The translations under genes and the position numbers were made by a program. The notes beneath the pieces are model-generated. The model was not told the DNA's origin, did not search any database, and saw nothing but the letters and a program-made list of their open reading frames with translations. Below, one piece after another: positions 10,658 through 21,039 of a DNA stretch of 64,000 bases. Every line of letters begins with the position of its first letter. Position 1 is the first letter of the stretch. The stretch comes from Nemophila menziesii (lineage: Eukaryota > Streptophyta > Magnoliopsida > Boraginales > Hydrophyllaceae), in NCBI GenBank assembly GCA_029959085.1, contig JARWIR010000018.1, positions 18,413,001 to 18,477,000 on the forward strand. The letters are read 5' to 3'.

Positions 10658-12110
10658 GATACGTTTTCTAAACTTTCCTCTTAGTGTATATTAGTTTAAA
10701 TGCTTTATTGAGTCTTTTCGAGTCGTGGGGACACGACTCATTTTTGAGTTTGGGGTGGGGTTCGTTGCCTCATCCCAGTTTTTATGTGTTATTTGCTTTA
10801 TTTGCTTTCAATAAAAGAATTTTCGGAGTTGCGTTTGACTGTAGAAATTTTTAAATATCCCTTTAAGCATACTTTTGATGAATCTATGATAGTAAATAGT
10901 GGACTATAGGGATTGATATAAAACGCACTTACAATTGCATGCGAACATAGGTAATTGATAGGAAAAATTAATGAACAATGCAAATGAAGTAAGCTTGTAC
11001 TCAAGGAATATGTTTGGTGTGTAGAACGTGAAATCCTAATTAGTAGAGAACCCACCTAGATATGAACTAAAGACGAGCTATGTACTTAGGAAAATGATAG
11101 GGGCAGTTCTTTGTTAGCCATTTGTGCCTTTTTAGCCTTCTAGCCCTTGTATTAATTATTATCCGTCTTAGCCCACTTTGAGCCTTTAGCCTTTTCTTTG
11201 TAGCCACGATATAAGCCATTATCCCTTAGATTATTAGGCATGACCATATGACCCGCACTTGAATCACAATCCTGAGACATGTCTCGAGCTTGAGTTTGGG
11301 GTGGTGGGACCACATATGGGAAATTAAATGGGTAGGGATTGATGTACTTTGCATTGTAGCACAATTGCAGATGATATATACTTGTAACCCTTTGCCGGGG
11401 ATGAAGAAAAATGAAAAAGAAAGAAAAAAAAGGAAAAATTTTGAAAAATCATACAGTAGGAACCGGGAACCCGGATTCGTCAAAACCGGGTACCCGGTTT
11501 ACTTCTGTACAAAAAAAAAAAAAGAAAAAGAAAAATATGAATGAATAAAACATCCGGCAAAGTGGAATTTTCTGAAAATCATCTTATTTATAGTGGGTAG
11601 ACATGGGACGCTAAATTGTTGCGTATATGGGTGAGTGAGAACATCTTTTTGAGCGTTAACTCAAGCTCGAGGACATTGTTGATGGTAAGTGAGGAGAGAG
11701 CCAAAAGCTCACTTCAAATTTACCAAATATACATCCACACCCGTCCTTAAGCCAATATTATAACCGTAAAGACCTCGTGATTCCTAAGTGCATAGTGAAT
11801 TTATTATTCTGTTGATAGGGAATACACTAGGTGGAGCGTTCAAAGCGATTTAGGATTAATGACCACTCTATAGCCATCATACAGAGATGAGTACAAGTGT
11901 AACCTTCAAGCATTGCGACTTTAATTTTATGATTGAGATTATTTATGTTTGATGTTGCATGATTAGTGTATGTGTATATTAGTTTCTAGAGTTTGCTATA
12001 TGAGATTTATTTTGAGAATTGCTTTAGGGTTTATTTGCCAGCTTCTATGTGTTTATACGCTTACTTCTACCCCTTTGTTTTGTTTTACTTTGTCGGGACG
12101 ACAAAGGTTT
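10658..12110 (+). other. Element 1 structured 3' untranslated region
   Basis: Non-coding, about 1.45 kb. It is alignable in blocks with element 2 at 43762-45396: a hairpin at 10720-10739, motif TTGAGTTTGGGGT at 10744-10756 and 11290-11302, the block CCATATGACCCGCACT at 11244-11259, the text GTAACCCTTTGCC, CCGGCAAAGTGGA, and a stem AGTGAG...CTCACT at 11688-11713. It also carries one more palindrome pair (11461-11502). Conservation here exceeds that of the LTRs, which suggests cis-acting RNA function (packaging, second-strand priming or RNA stability). That role is inference. Confidence 0.75.
10720..10739 (+). promoter_or_regulatory. Conserved post-ORF3 RNA hairpin, element 1
   Basis: GAGTCGTG-GGGA-CACGACTC is a perfect 8-bp stem with a GGGA loop, 63 bases after the ORF3 stop. 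Element 2 has the same structure at 43850-43869, and its single difference turns a U-A pair into a U-G wobble, so the RNA stem is preserved. Confidence 0.65.
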
Positions 12111-12123
12111 GAGTTGGGGGTCT
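12111..12123 (+). other. Polypurine tract, element 1
   Basis: GAGTTGGGGGTCT directly abuts the TG of the right LTR. It is the priming site for plus-strand DNA. Elements 2 (about 45399-45411) and 3 (about 21878-21890) have the same tract. Confidence 0.9.
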
Positions 12124-13686
12124 TGATGTCTCCCTAATTGTTCTTATTTTAGACCCTTGAGAGACATCATTTTTGGTGTTTATTTGATTAATATGGTAGA
12201 CTTTTGGACTAAATTTGCAATAATCCGGAATTACCTTTTTATTTCTAGCAATTTTAATTTATTAAACTTTTGCGCGTAATATTGGTATTTTTAGTGTAAA
12301 GTTTACAGGTTTTAGATGTTAGCTAGGAGAGGAATCCGAGGAGAAGGTCAAAGATCGTGAATTAGAGTCAAGACTTGAAGACAAATCCCGAAGATAATAT
12401 TTTTAGTTCTGAAAATCCACTTTCCAGGCCATAGATTGCTGATTTCGAGGTGTTTAAGCGATGATTTAGCCGCTGACCTTTGAAGAGAAATCATTCCTTA
12501 TCGAGTTACGGAACTTTAGCAACTGGAATGAGGTCAATCGGAGTTGTAACGCATCGGGAAAAGCTGTTTTAGTGAAGGCCTATAATCAGTTACGGAATTT
12601 TGGGCTTAGAAAGTGGGCTTGGACATTTAATTAGGCTTTTATTTTCTGGTCCAAGCCCTAATCCGAATTTTTACTTATAAAAGGAGGTCTGGACTTCTAT
12701 TAATTACACAATTCACATTCCACAAGATTAAACACCAGAGAGAAGCAACAGAAGGAAGAAAGAAGAAGCTACAAGAGCTGGAGTGGGTCTATAGCTCCGT
12801 TCGTAGTCATTCCAATTCCGGAAATTAGGTTCTTTTCGTATTTTAATTTTGTAAACAATATGAATTCCAATTCTTTTAATTTAGTTTTTAATTTTAATAT
12901 GAGCTAAGCTTTCACTAGTGCTTGAGAACAAACAATGGGTGAATCCTAGTTTTATTTTATAACGAATGTTGAATTTGGGTTTCTGTTAAATTAAATTAAA
13001 TCAGGTCTTTTATTCTTTTCGACAATTTGTGATTATTTACTGATTTTAGAGTCGCGAACTAAAATTAGGTATCAGTATCTAAGCTATTCCACATATGTGG
13101 CGTGTGGATCATCTTGACGGGGGGTTTAGGTACAGAATTAATTGTTCAATCTGGGATAAAAACTATTGATTCTGACGAACTTAGTTAATCCTAGGGCCAA
13201 AGTGGTAATAAATCTTAATCATCCAACGGTGGATCATATTTACCCTGACGGGACTAGTGACACTTTAGGATTGCCTTATAGTCCACCCTGACGGGGGTAT
13301 AAGAAATTTAGAATCCCGACCATTGTAATTGACTGATTTAGCCCTTAAACAACATAAGTTAGAAAGTAAAATTAGGAGGATCCTTGCGTTCTCAAGTACT
13401 ACATCTCATATTGCGTTTTCACTTATTTTACTTGCGTCTTATCTTTTACTTGCATTTAATTATTTGTCTTTTATTCATTAGCTTCAATCAACAAAACCAA
13501 ACAAATATTTTATTATCTTTTATTTTTCATAAGTGCATCAATCACTACTTGCTAAACATTGTGATCAACCATCCGTCCTTGGAACGAATCTGTATTATCA
13601 TACATACTACTTGGGACAACCGTACACTTGCGGTTGTGGTTCGATTAGCATTTGCATTTATTTTTAGAACACACAAAGGACCACCA
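12124..13686 (+). repeat. Element 1 right (3') LTR
   Basis: 1,563 bp, the same length as the left LTR, with about four substitutions. One falls in the terminal hairpin (GAGAGACATCA at 12159-12169), weakening the stem by one pair in this copy. TATA box at 12676-12682. Target duplication GACCA follows at 13687-13691. Confidence 0.95.
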
Positions 13687-13990
13687 GACCACCCCACATG
13701 GCTATGAATTCATTAAGTATGAGAAATAAACAAACAACCTCAACGGTGAATTCATCAAGTCCGTCTCGATAGGACACCACACATGGCTATGAATTCATTA
13801 AGTATGAGAAATATATAAACAACCTCAACGGTGAATTCATCAAGTCCGTCTCGATAGGACCACCACACATGACTATGAATTCTTTAAGTATGAGAAATAT
13901 ATAAACAACTTCAACGGTGAATTCATCAAGTCCGTCTCGATAGGACCGCCATACATGGCTATGAATTCATTAAGTTTTAATAGTCTCATG
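13687..13990 (-). repeat. 85-86 bp tandem array of copia A
   Basis: Units start at 13687, 13773, 13858 and 13944 (periods 86, 85, 86) and share catggctatgaattcatt, aacctcaacggtgaattc and gtccgtctcgatagga. Degenerate units continue leftward at about 640-832. The array therefore predates element 1, which inserted at a unit boundary. Confidence 0.9.
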
Positions 13991-14809
13991 TATGCACAAG
14001 TTACACTATATCGATAGGAAATTAGTGCAACATATATACTTATTAGTCATAGGTTCCCCATCTTTTAGTAAATGAATCAACCATTTATTTCATCATTTAT
14101 ATGGGACCCAGTTTGCGTAACAAAAAATCCTTCAAGAACTACATGAATCATTTTAAACGAAGATTAGATCAAAAGTACCTCTCTCGTACTTTATTAGATG
14201 ACAAAAGTTAACTCAATGTTCAACACTTGAGTCTCTTTACAATATGGAAAATACCAAGTTGAGTATAGTTCATTAATAGCATCATAATCCTTATAATTAT
14301 TTCATATTCATTAAGGGGTACACCCCTCTCCCCCTAAATTCTCTTATTCATCAATACTAGTCTTATAAGGAATTTTACCTGACATTATATTAACGGAGTT
14401 AAACCTTTCCAACAAAGTGAGACTAATTAAGGTATATTCCATTATTTACTCAAATGAATTTTGTCCTTAGGATCGGCTTCCTCTACATCTTTTATTCACA
14501 AATAAAAGAATAAAAGAAGTAAGTCCCATGAATGAAAGTGTCAAAAGTGGATCATGTCATACACATATTGACAAAAGTGTAACACAACCTGATCCATCTT
14601 TTATATAAGATACTATTCCATTTACAAGGTACCTGTTTAACAACAAAAAACGATTTCCTAAGTTTTCATACTTAATCCTCTTAATTTGAAACCACTAACC
14701 CTTCATATTGCACCATATAGATTTTTTCACATAGATCTTCATTCATACATATATTTAATATACAACTGATATATAATCACGTTAAGAATGATATTTAGTG
14801 CAATAAGGG
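13991..14809 (-). other. Copia A internal non-coding remnant
   Basis: No supported frame. AT-rich sequence between the tandem array and the gag relic. protease, integrase and RT are absent, so copia A is an internally deleted or non-autonomous copy. Confidence 0.5.
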
Positions 14810-15417
14810 TTAAATAGTGGTAATACAAGGGGGAAAAGTAATCCTTAAACTTATATAAACGTAGAAAATTAAGGACTTAACCTTGAGTCGATTTACTTTT
14901 CTGACTTGTTGAGACCGATTGGATCTTTTCGGGATATTCCCTTGTGACGTATTTCTTCTCATTAGAATCATCACCCTATACCTTTTCTGAGCACTTTCAC
15001 AGATAGTCTTTGCGGACTTCTCAATGACTACTAGATTAAAAGTGGAGTTTGTCACATTATTCAAGAACCATCTACTAACCACTGAAGCTACTTTCTTGAG
15101 CCCAACTTCAAAAGCCAGAATCCTAGCTAGTGTTCTTTGGTAATTTCCACATTGCCTTTAATGGCGGAGAGTACCTCAAGAACAACAAGATCTAGTTCAT
15201 ATGGTTTAAGGTATATCAATGGATTTTGTGCCCAACGTTTGTAGTTGGATCCATTGAAAGGCTCCAACATAATCACGTTGGGAATGACTTTTGGGTTCAA
15301 GGATGAAGCGACCTCCGAAATAGAAAAACTATTTACAACCAGTAATATTAAAAATATCTTTTTCAAATTGTTGGTAAAAACTAACAATATCACTAGTATA
15401 GGAAAAAATGATTTCAT
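14810..15417 (-). pseudogene. Copia A gag N-terminal relic
   Basis: Minus-strand frames 15417-15127 and 15082-14810 together resemble the N-terminus of copia gag polyproteins: PNVIMLEPFNGSNYKRWAQN near 15270 is the characteristic 'L.PF.G.NY..W' segment, and SAKTICESAQKRY near 14990 fits the following UBN2-type helices. A frame change separates the two parts. Upstream is the LTR remnant. No zinc knuckle is visible. Confidence 0.65.
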
Positions 15418-15858
15418 ATAAAAATATTCTGAAAGAATGTAATACTACAACTATTACAATACAATGGAAAATCGGGATATAAAGGTATCCCAAAAACTGT
15501 AATACAACAACTATTACAAGAAATGAGAAAATAACTTATATGAAAATATTCATAAAATATTCTAGATACAAAATACACAAAAACGTGCAACATTGCAAAA
15601 GATATTCCGGGAGTACTGGTACCTCCAACAATTGTATCCCTCTTTTACTCTAATCTCCATGTCAAAAAGATTTGACTAATCATTGAGATGAGAGTGTTTC
15701 AATTTCTGAATTTTTAGAATAGTATTCTACTCTCTCTAGAATATTTTCTTTCTCTCTAGAATAATATTCTTTTTCCCTAGAATTATCTTATTTCTCACTA
15801 ATGTATGTAAGTCACAAAGAGTTCACTATTTATAGAGGAAATGGGAAGACAAAAAAAC
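15418..15858 (-). repeat. Truncated 5' LTR and leader of copia A
   Basis: A minus-strand TATA box (CTATAAATAG) at 15826-15835, with flanks (gtcacaaaga, agaggaaatgg) matching those at 1-60. Similarity to the left LTR stops near 15858, so U3 is missing. Inside, a block of about 58 bp is duplicated (around 15422-15480 and 15481-15540; taatacwacaactattaca). The LTR/leader border was not located. Confidence 0.55.
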
Positions 15859-16746
15859 CACTCATGACACGCGCAAAAGTTGACAAAATGGTACTAAAGA
15901 GCAGTGTACAAATTTTATGAAAATTGATTGTGATGTTTCTTTAACCTTGCTTCCATTTCTTGCATCCATGTCATTAGGCTGGAGTCATGGTGAATTACAA
16001 AGTTTGAGAGATAGATGCAAAATCACATATTGAAACTAAAGTACTAGGTAGTCTTAGAACATGTGTTCTACCTAGATTCAAAATTAAAAGTGATTATCTA
16101 CTCATTATGGAACCACAGTGTAATAGTCTCCTATTTTTAATCCTTTAATTTGTAATACTATTAAAAGTATCTATTTAGTTGCTAAAATTTGTTTACCTAT
16201 CTTCTCCTTTGTTAAAAGAGATAGAAATCTAGTAGGTGATTGAATACCCAAATATAAACTTAGTAACAAAATGCTTGTTTCACATTTAGACATGGGTCCA
16301 ACCCAACTAGCTAAATTACTTGAAGTAGATGCACGCACTGTGGGTATTGGATAATCTTTGCAATACTTTTTTTTGGCTAATGTTATGCAATTTAGAGAAA
16401 AAAAAAAGACAAAATAATATATGATTTTGAGTTCTATTCAAGCAAAATGGTAAGGAGGCTTGCGTAACTATATTCTTCTCCTATAGAACAAACATGATAT
16501 TAAACAGCCCATCAAGGAAGCAAAGAGCATAAGTAAAAAAAAAACATGGATAAAACAAAAACAAGTATCCCAAAAACAGTATATATTGTAAAGAATAACA
16601 GCCAAAAAAAGCATGCATACTACATTGCAAGTTTCTGCAATGTTTTTTTCTTAACTGTAACACACAAACACTACAACATAAAACACACAAATCCCTACAT
16701 AAAAACACATGTGTACACATAAATAAAAACCCTATGTTTCTCTTAA
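15859..16746. other. Intergenic, no gene seen
   Basis: AT-rich sequence between copia A and the 3' end of the EAF7-like gene. The last few hundred bases probably include that gene's 3' untranslated region. A minus-strand frame at 16481-16720 is Cys/Phe-rich and looks fortuitous. Confidence 0.5.
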
Positions 16747-17672
16747 TTAAGATTCTTCCTTGACAAAATAACTTTGAGGCAAAGAGAACTCTGTCTCTTG
16801 ATTCAGTATATCCGTCATATCATCTTCTGGTTTCTAAAAGTTACAAAGTCAATCATTAAAACTTTACAATATTTAATTAGGTATCAATTTAAAATAGCAA
16901 AATACTCACAATCATTTCCAAGTTGTAGAAACGATCTATCAGTTTGAGAACATCATTAGAACTAAAGTTCCGATTAAAGCTGAAATGACCCAAGCATCAA
17001 TATATTAATTCCATATTTTCCATTAATTAAAAGTCAAAACCAGAAACTAAACAAACCTTCGTTTCATATGCTCAGCCATAGCATAAAGAACAATATGACG
17101 ATGTACACCTGCACGGAAAATGAAATATTGGCGAAATACATTTAATATTAATTCAGTACTAATTTTTAAAATCCAAAATCGGATACATCAAATTCATAAT
17201 GAAATTAATTAATAAAAAAAGAAAAACATTTTTTTCATTTCGATTCGAAATAAATCCTGTTTTTATCTTTTGATTAAACCTAAACTGCTATTTTATTTAA
17301 ATCATGACATAAAATTACTTTTTAATTTGGTGATAGGATAGTTTTCGAGAGCTTCCATAATTTTAAGCTCCAAATCCACCTCAGATTCCTCCTGCAAAAT
17401 AATTGAGCCAAATTGAATAATTGGAAGAAATAAAAATCAAAATTAATTAAGCCTAAATACATGTAAATGTGTGTAATTACTTTGGGGACTAATAATCTGG
17501 TGGGTTTGCAACGCGAATGAACGGAAACGCAGTCTTGTTCTTCATCATCTTCTTCAACTTTAATACCTTGTTCAACTTTTATACCTTGTTCAACTTTGAT
17601 AGCTTCTTCCTGTGATTTTTGTTTCTTCTCTTTGTTCTTAGCTTTGCTGCTAACATTAGCGTTTTGCCCCAT
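16747..17672 (-). CDS. EAF7: EAF7/MRGBP-like subunit of NuA4 histone acetyltransferase
   Basis: Five exons on the minus strand: 17672-17481, 17391-17319, 17108-17057, 16979-16910 and 16833-16747. Every intron has GT-AG ends, and the joined frame is 474 nt, giving 157 residues plus stop. The N-terminus is Lys/Glu-rich with a threefold IKVEQG-type repeat (residues about 25-40). CKPTRLLVPK follows at 55-64, then a helical CT20/Eaf7 domain (LELKIMEALENYP, VHRHIVLYAMAEHMKR, DVLKLIDRFYNLEM) and the conserved C-terminus LPQSYFVKEES. In yeast and animals Eaf7/MRGBP bridges the MRG chromodomain protein to the NuA4/TIP60 complex in the nucleus. Plant homologues are short like this one. It is the only intact host gene in the window, with transposons on both sides. 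Confidence 0.78.
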
Positions 17673-18191
17673 TATTTTTTTCTTTTCTTTTGATCTGAAT
17701 AATTATTGAACAAATGTATGTGTAACTTACATTTCGATTTGAAATAATGTAACTGATTAAAAAATTGGGTTGTTTTTGGGCTGCTTGTATATTGGGCCAC
17801 TGATGGAATTGGATTGGGCCGGTACTATAGTTAAAATGTTTAATTGTTAATCTTGAACGTTAATCGACTCACGAATAAAGAAATTCGTACAACATGTGTG
17901 AGTAACTGGACCATTTTTTTGGTTAAATGTAACTAGGCTATCATATTATTATGACTCTTAAGTGCTAAACATTATTATGACTCTTAAGTGCTGAACAGCG
18001 GAATAGAACTTATTATTCTGTTAAGAGGCAGTGTCTTAATGATTCATACTTAGTTTGAAATCTTAATGAAACAGACCAATTAAGAGGTATTCAGATCTAA
18101 ATTGATCAGTAAAAACAAACAATCTTATTGATACAGTGTCTTAATGAACCAGATTAAGAGCTCGTTAAGTGCAAACAAACACCCTCTTAAA
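17673..18191. other. EAF7-like gene upstream region with repeat debris
   Basis: Contains the 5' untranslated region and promoter of the EAF7-like gene; no clear TATA box was chosen. At about 17945-17999 a 27-bp block (attattatgactcttaagtg) is repeated directly. From 18000 to 18190 the text is rich in cttaatg/ttaagag words and ends gcaaacaaacacc, resembling an old hAT-type MITE. I could not define its ends. Confidence 0.4.
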
Positions 18192-18891
18192 CTTTGAGAA
18201 GAGTAATATTGGGTATCACCTAAGGCTGAGTCCAATAGGTCCCCGTTCTAGCAAAAAGCTAGAATTGGAGGTTGACTCTTCAAATTACTATCTACAACCG
18301 CTATGTTAGAATTGGGAGTTCCATAGTTGAACCCCAATTTGTTGATTTACTTTCGCTGCATATGTTGAGCACCACAATGTTAGCCACATTTTTTTTTCTT
18401 TTTTTTTAATTTGATTTGATGAGAGTAATAAAAGTACTTTTTCTATTTTTTTAATGACGTTTTTTTTCATATCTTTTTCATTTAACATTTTTTTCTTAAT
18501 TCATATTGTATTCTTTTTTAGTTATTTCTTTATTCAATTATTTTTAATTCATCTTTTATATAAAGTTTTATTTTTAATTTATATTTATTGGGTCAATTAC
18601 CCAAGGAGACTTGAGAAAAATCAATGTGCCACTTAGGAGCTAGTCAATTCCTCTCTCCTTCTTAGAGGCCAATAAAATGTTCAATGTCATAACTACCCTT
18701 CTAGTGCATATAAGACAAAAAAATAGATTATTTCTCTCTCCTCCACTACCATTACTCTCTCTCCTCCATTACCATTAATCTCTCTCCTCCTTTATCATTT
18801 TTTCTCTCTCCTCTTTCATTAATTATCAAATATTTTCCAGCTCCGACCACAACCACCGATCACCGCCGGCCGCCTCCGGCCACCGCCGGAA

Positions 18892-19390
18892 AAAGTTCTG
18901 AGCGTGGAATAAAGTTCTGAGCGTAGAGTAAAGTTCTGAGCGTGGAATAAAGTTCTGAGCGTAGAGTAAAGTTCTGAGCGTGGAATAAAGTTCTGAGCGT
19001 AGAGTAAAGTTCTGAGCATAGAATAAAGTTCTGAGCGTAGAATAAAGTTTTGAGCGTGAAAAAAAGTTCTGAGTCTGGGGTACAAGGCATGGAAAAAGTA
19101 CTGAGTATGGGTTACTGAGTAAGAAAAAAGTTGCTAATTATCGGGAAAAAGTTCTGAGTGTCGAAAAAGTTACTGAGTATTCGAATTTTCTCATTGACTG
19201 ACTTTACTGAGCATGTTCGGTTTATCAGTATCTTTACTGAGCATGCTCAGTAACTTGCTGAGCGTTTCTCGTAAAATCAGTAAAAGTGCTGAGCATTTTC
19301 TCGTAAAATCAGTAAAAGTGCTGAGCATTTCTGTTAATCAGTAAAAGTGCTGAGTATTAAGTCAAACCAGTTTTTTTTTTGGGACAATAA
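18892..19390 (+). repeat. 19-bp minisatellite with 38-bp higher-order period
   Basis: Nine units of AAAGTTCTGAGCGTRGARt run from 18892 to about 19062. The first six strictly alternate between GTGGAAT and GTAGAGT endings, giving a 38-bp period. Degenerate gctgagc/gttactgag units go on to about 19390. The minus-strand frames here (repeated LRSEL/TLRTL words) are translations of the repeat. Confidence 0.92.
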
Positions 19391-19899
19391 TCAAACCAGT
19401 TGAATTGCTGAAATTAAAGAAATAAACTAAACTATATTAAATAAGAAAAATCATTAATAATACAAAATTTACATATAAATTACAACTAAGCTATTTAAAA
19501 AAAAAAAAAGAAAAAAAAATTGTTAATGTTTTCATTTTGTGCATTTTTGCTCAAGAATGTGAAAAATTTCTTAGAGATGTAACATTTTAGTTCCGTTTGA
19601 AATGTCCAAGTGTTAAATGCATAGTTAAACATTTTAGCTCATTTAATTTCACGCTCGATTAATAATTTCATGATTCTATGGATGACAACATATTATATGG
19701 AACGATATTTGAAGAATCAAACTTTTTATAAAATACAAAGCTACACCAACCACCAAAAGTAAATTGCACTACACGTCCTTTCACCAAAAGCAAGGCTGGT
19801 GAGAGTAAAAGAAAATACAAACACGTTGACCAGATCTTAAAAAAAAAAAAAAAAAAAGGTAAGTTACTAGCGTACAGTGTACGCGAAATCAAAAGGAAA

Positions 19900-20470
19900 A
19901 GTTGCAGAGGCAGCAGAGCTAAATGGAACAACGAATTACTGTAGCTGTCGTACGGCGTTGCTACTCCTCCGCCTCCCACGGCACCAACCTCCACATTCAC
20001 CGCCTCCCATGGCACCAACCTCCACATTCACCGCCTCCCATGGCGCCAACCTCCACATTCACCGCCTCCTCCACCTCCGCCTCCACCGTCACCTCCACCG
20101 TCCGCTCCACCATCACTATCACTACTAACCACCTGCAACAACACCTCCACACTCACCGGAGTTGCAGAATAGAGTCAATGGGTAAAAGTGATGTGCTCCG
20201 ACGAAGCTTAGAACGAAGCTTAGAAGAAGCTTTCCTCCTTCAAGATCTCGCCGGCCATGGTCCACACCTCTTGAAGCTCGATGAGATCCAACTCCATTGC
20301 TTCTTCAACCAATTCTATAGCCACCATCAGTGCTTAGCATTTTCCGGCGAGTTGAGCTTCAAAGAGAGAGAAAGAGAGGAGAGAGGAGAGAGGAGAGAGG
20401 AGAGAGGAGAGATTGAGCGTGGCTTTTGTTTTGATTTTTATTTGACAAAAGATATTATATATAGGTAAAT
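19900..20470. other. GC-rich cargo of the Harbinger-like element
   Basis: Three direct 31-bp units (gcctcccatggcaccaacct...) at 19971-20001, 20002-20032 and 20033-20063 sit in much higher GC than the surroundings. Downstream, the minus strand has a short ATG-started frame (about 20318-20211) preceded, at 20350-20412, by a CT-rich 5'UTR-like tract ((CTCTC)n). This looks like a captured promoter and first-exon fragment of a host gene. I recognise no domain, and no frame is convincingly coding. Confidence 0.35.
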
Positions 20471-21039
20471 AAAAAACAAAAGAGGGTAAGAAGGTAATTG
20501 TTTTTTTGGCTTATAGTGTAAAAATTAGTTTGTGGCCTTTAGTAAGAAGAGTCTAAAGAGCTGGTCTTGTTAGGTCACGAGGTAGTGTTTTCAAGACCTT
20601 TTGGGTAATAATCTCATTTAATTATGACATTTTCAATTAAAAAAATAATATATTTCTATAAATTATAAATATGTAAAAAAATTATTATTATAAATATAAT
20701 TATAATTAGTATATAAAAAATAACTTTTATAAAATATATAAATAAATAAATTTATTAAAATAAAAACTATAAAAATTTCAAATTGGGAGTTGAAATAGGC
20801 TAGCTGTTGGAGCAAAGTTGTTATACGAAGTTGATATTTAAGAAAAAGTGGTGTTTGACTCCCAATTTTGGCTAAAAATGTAAGGGAGCTGTTGGACTTA
20901 GCCTAAAAAAATTATCACATGATGTGACGGTTGAATAGTGCAATTATATATTTTCTCTTTCTAAATTTACTTTTTTTCTCTCTCTTCCACCATATCATGG
21001 GTGATGCATAGGTGATACCTAGCATTACTCCTTTGAGAA

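Larger units (their letters stand above)
833..13686 (+). mobile_element. Element 1: complete young Athila-like Ty3 retrotransposon
   Basis: This 12,854-bp element has two 1,563-bp LTRs, a GACCA duplication, a tRNA-Asp primer site, gag, a pol reading frame (protease, reverse transcriptase, RNase H, integrase), a GC-rich tandem array, an extra ORF3 and a polypurine tract. Domain order and the protease and RT motifs fit the Athila branch of plant Ty3 elements. I see about four differences between the LTRs (near 870/12161, 1163/12454, 1690/12981 and 1858/13149), roughly 0.26%. At generic plant rates of 0.7-1.3e-8 per site per year this is about 0.1-0.2 million years. gag carries a stop and a frameshift, so this copy is probably not autonomous as it stands. 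Confidence 0.95.
18224..20903. mobile_element. Harbinger-like non-autonomous element inside the MITE
   Basis: The ends GGCTGAGTCCAA (18224-) and, inverted, GGCTAAGTCCAA (-20903) differ at one base and are flanked by TAA on both sides (18221-18223, 20904-20906), the 3-bp duplication of PIF/Harbinger elements. At 2,680 bp with no transposase frame it is non-autonomous. Its interior carries a minisatellite, a GC-rich Pro/Thr/His-coding repeat and CT/GA-rich tracts, unusual cargo for a MITE-like element. Superfamily is assigned from the duplication length and TIR only. Confidence 0.72.
18201..21030. mobile_element. Mutator-type MITE, split by a later insertion
   Basis: Terminal inverted repeats GAGTAATATTGGGTATCACC (18201-18220) and the complement of GAGTAATGCTAGGTATCACC (21011-21030) match at 17 of 20 positions. 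They are flanked by a perfect 9-bp duplication CTTTGAGAA (18192-18200 and 21031-21039). A 9-bp duplication fits Mutator-like elements. Without the inner element it is only about 147 bp, a typical MITE. Confidence 0.85.

Noticed and set aside
17322..17672. Unspliced 116-codon protein at the EAF7-like locus
   Set aside because: Residues after VPK are intron; splicing with GT-AG introns gives a better conserved C-terminus.
18819..19090. Minus-strand proteins made of repeated LRSEL/LRTL words
   Set aside because: Translations of the 19-bp minisatellite.
20341..20412. GA-rich tract as a coding Arg/Glu-rich protein (frame 19923-20468)
   Set aside because: Simple repeat; the minus-strand reading as a CT-rich 5'UTR-like tract is more natural.
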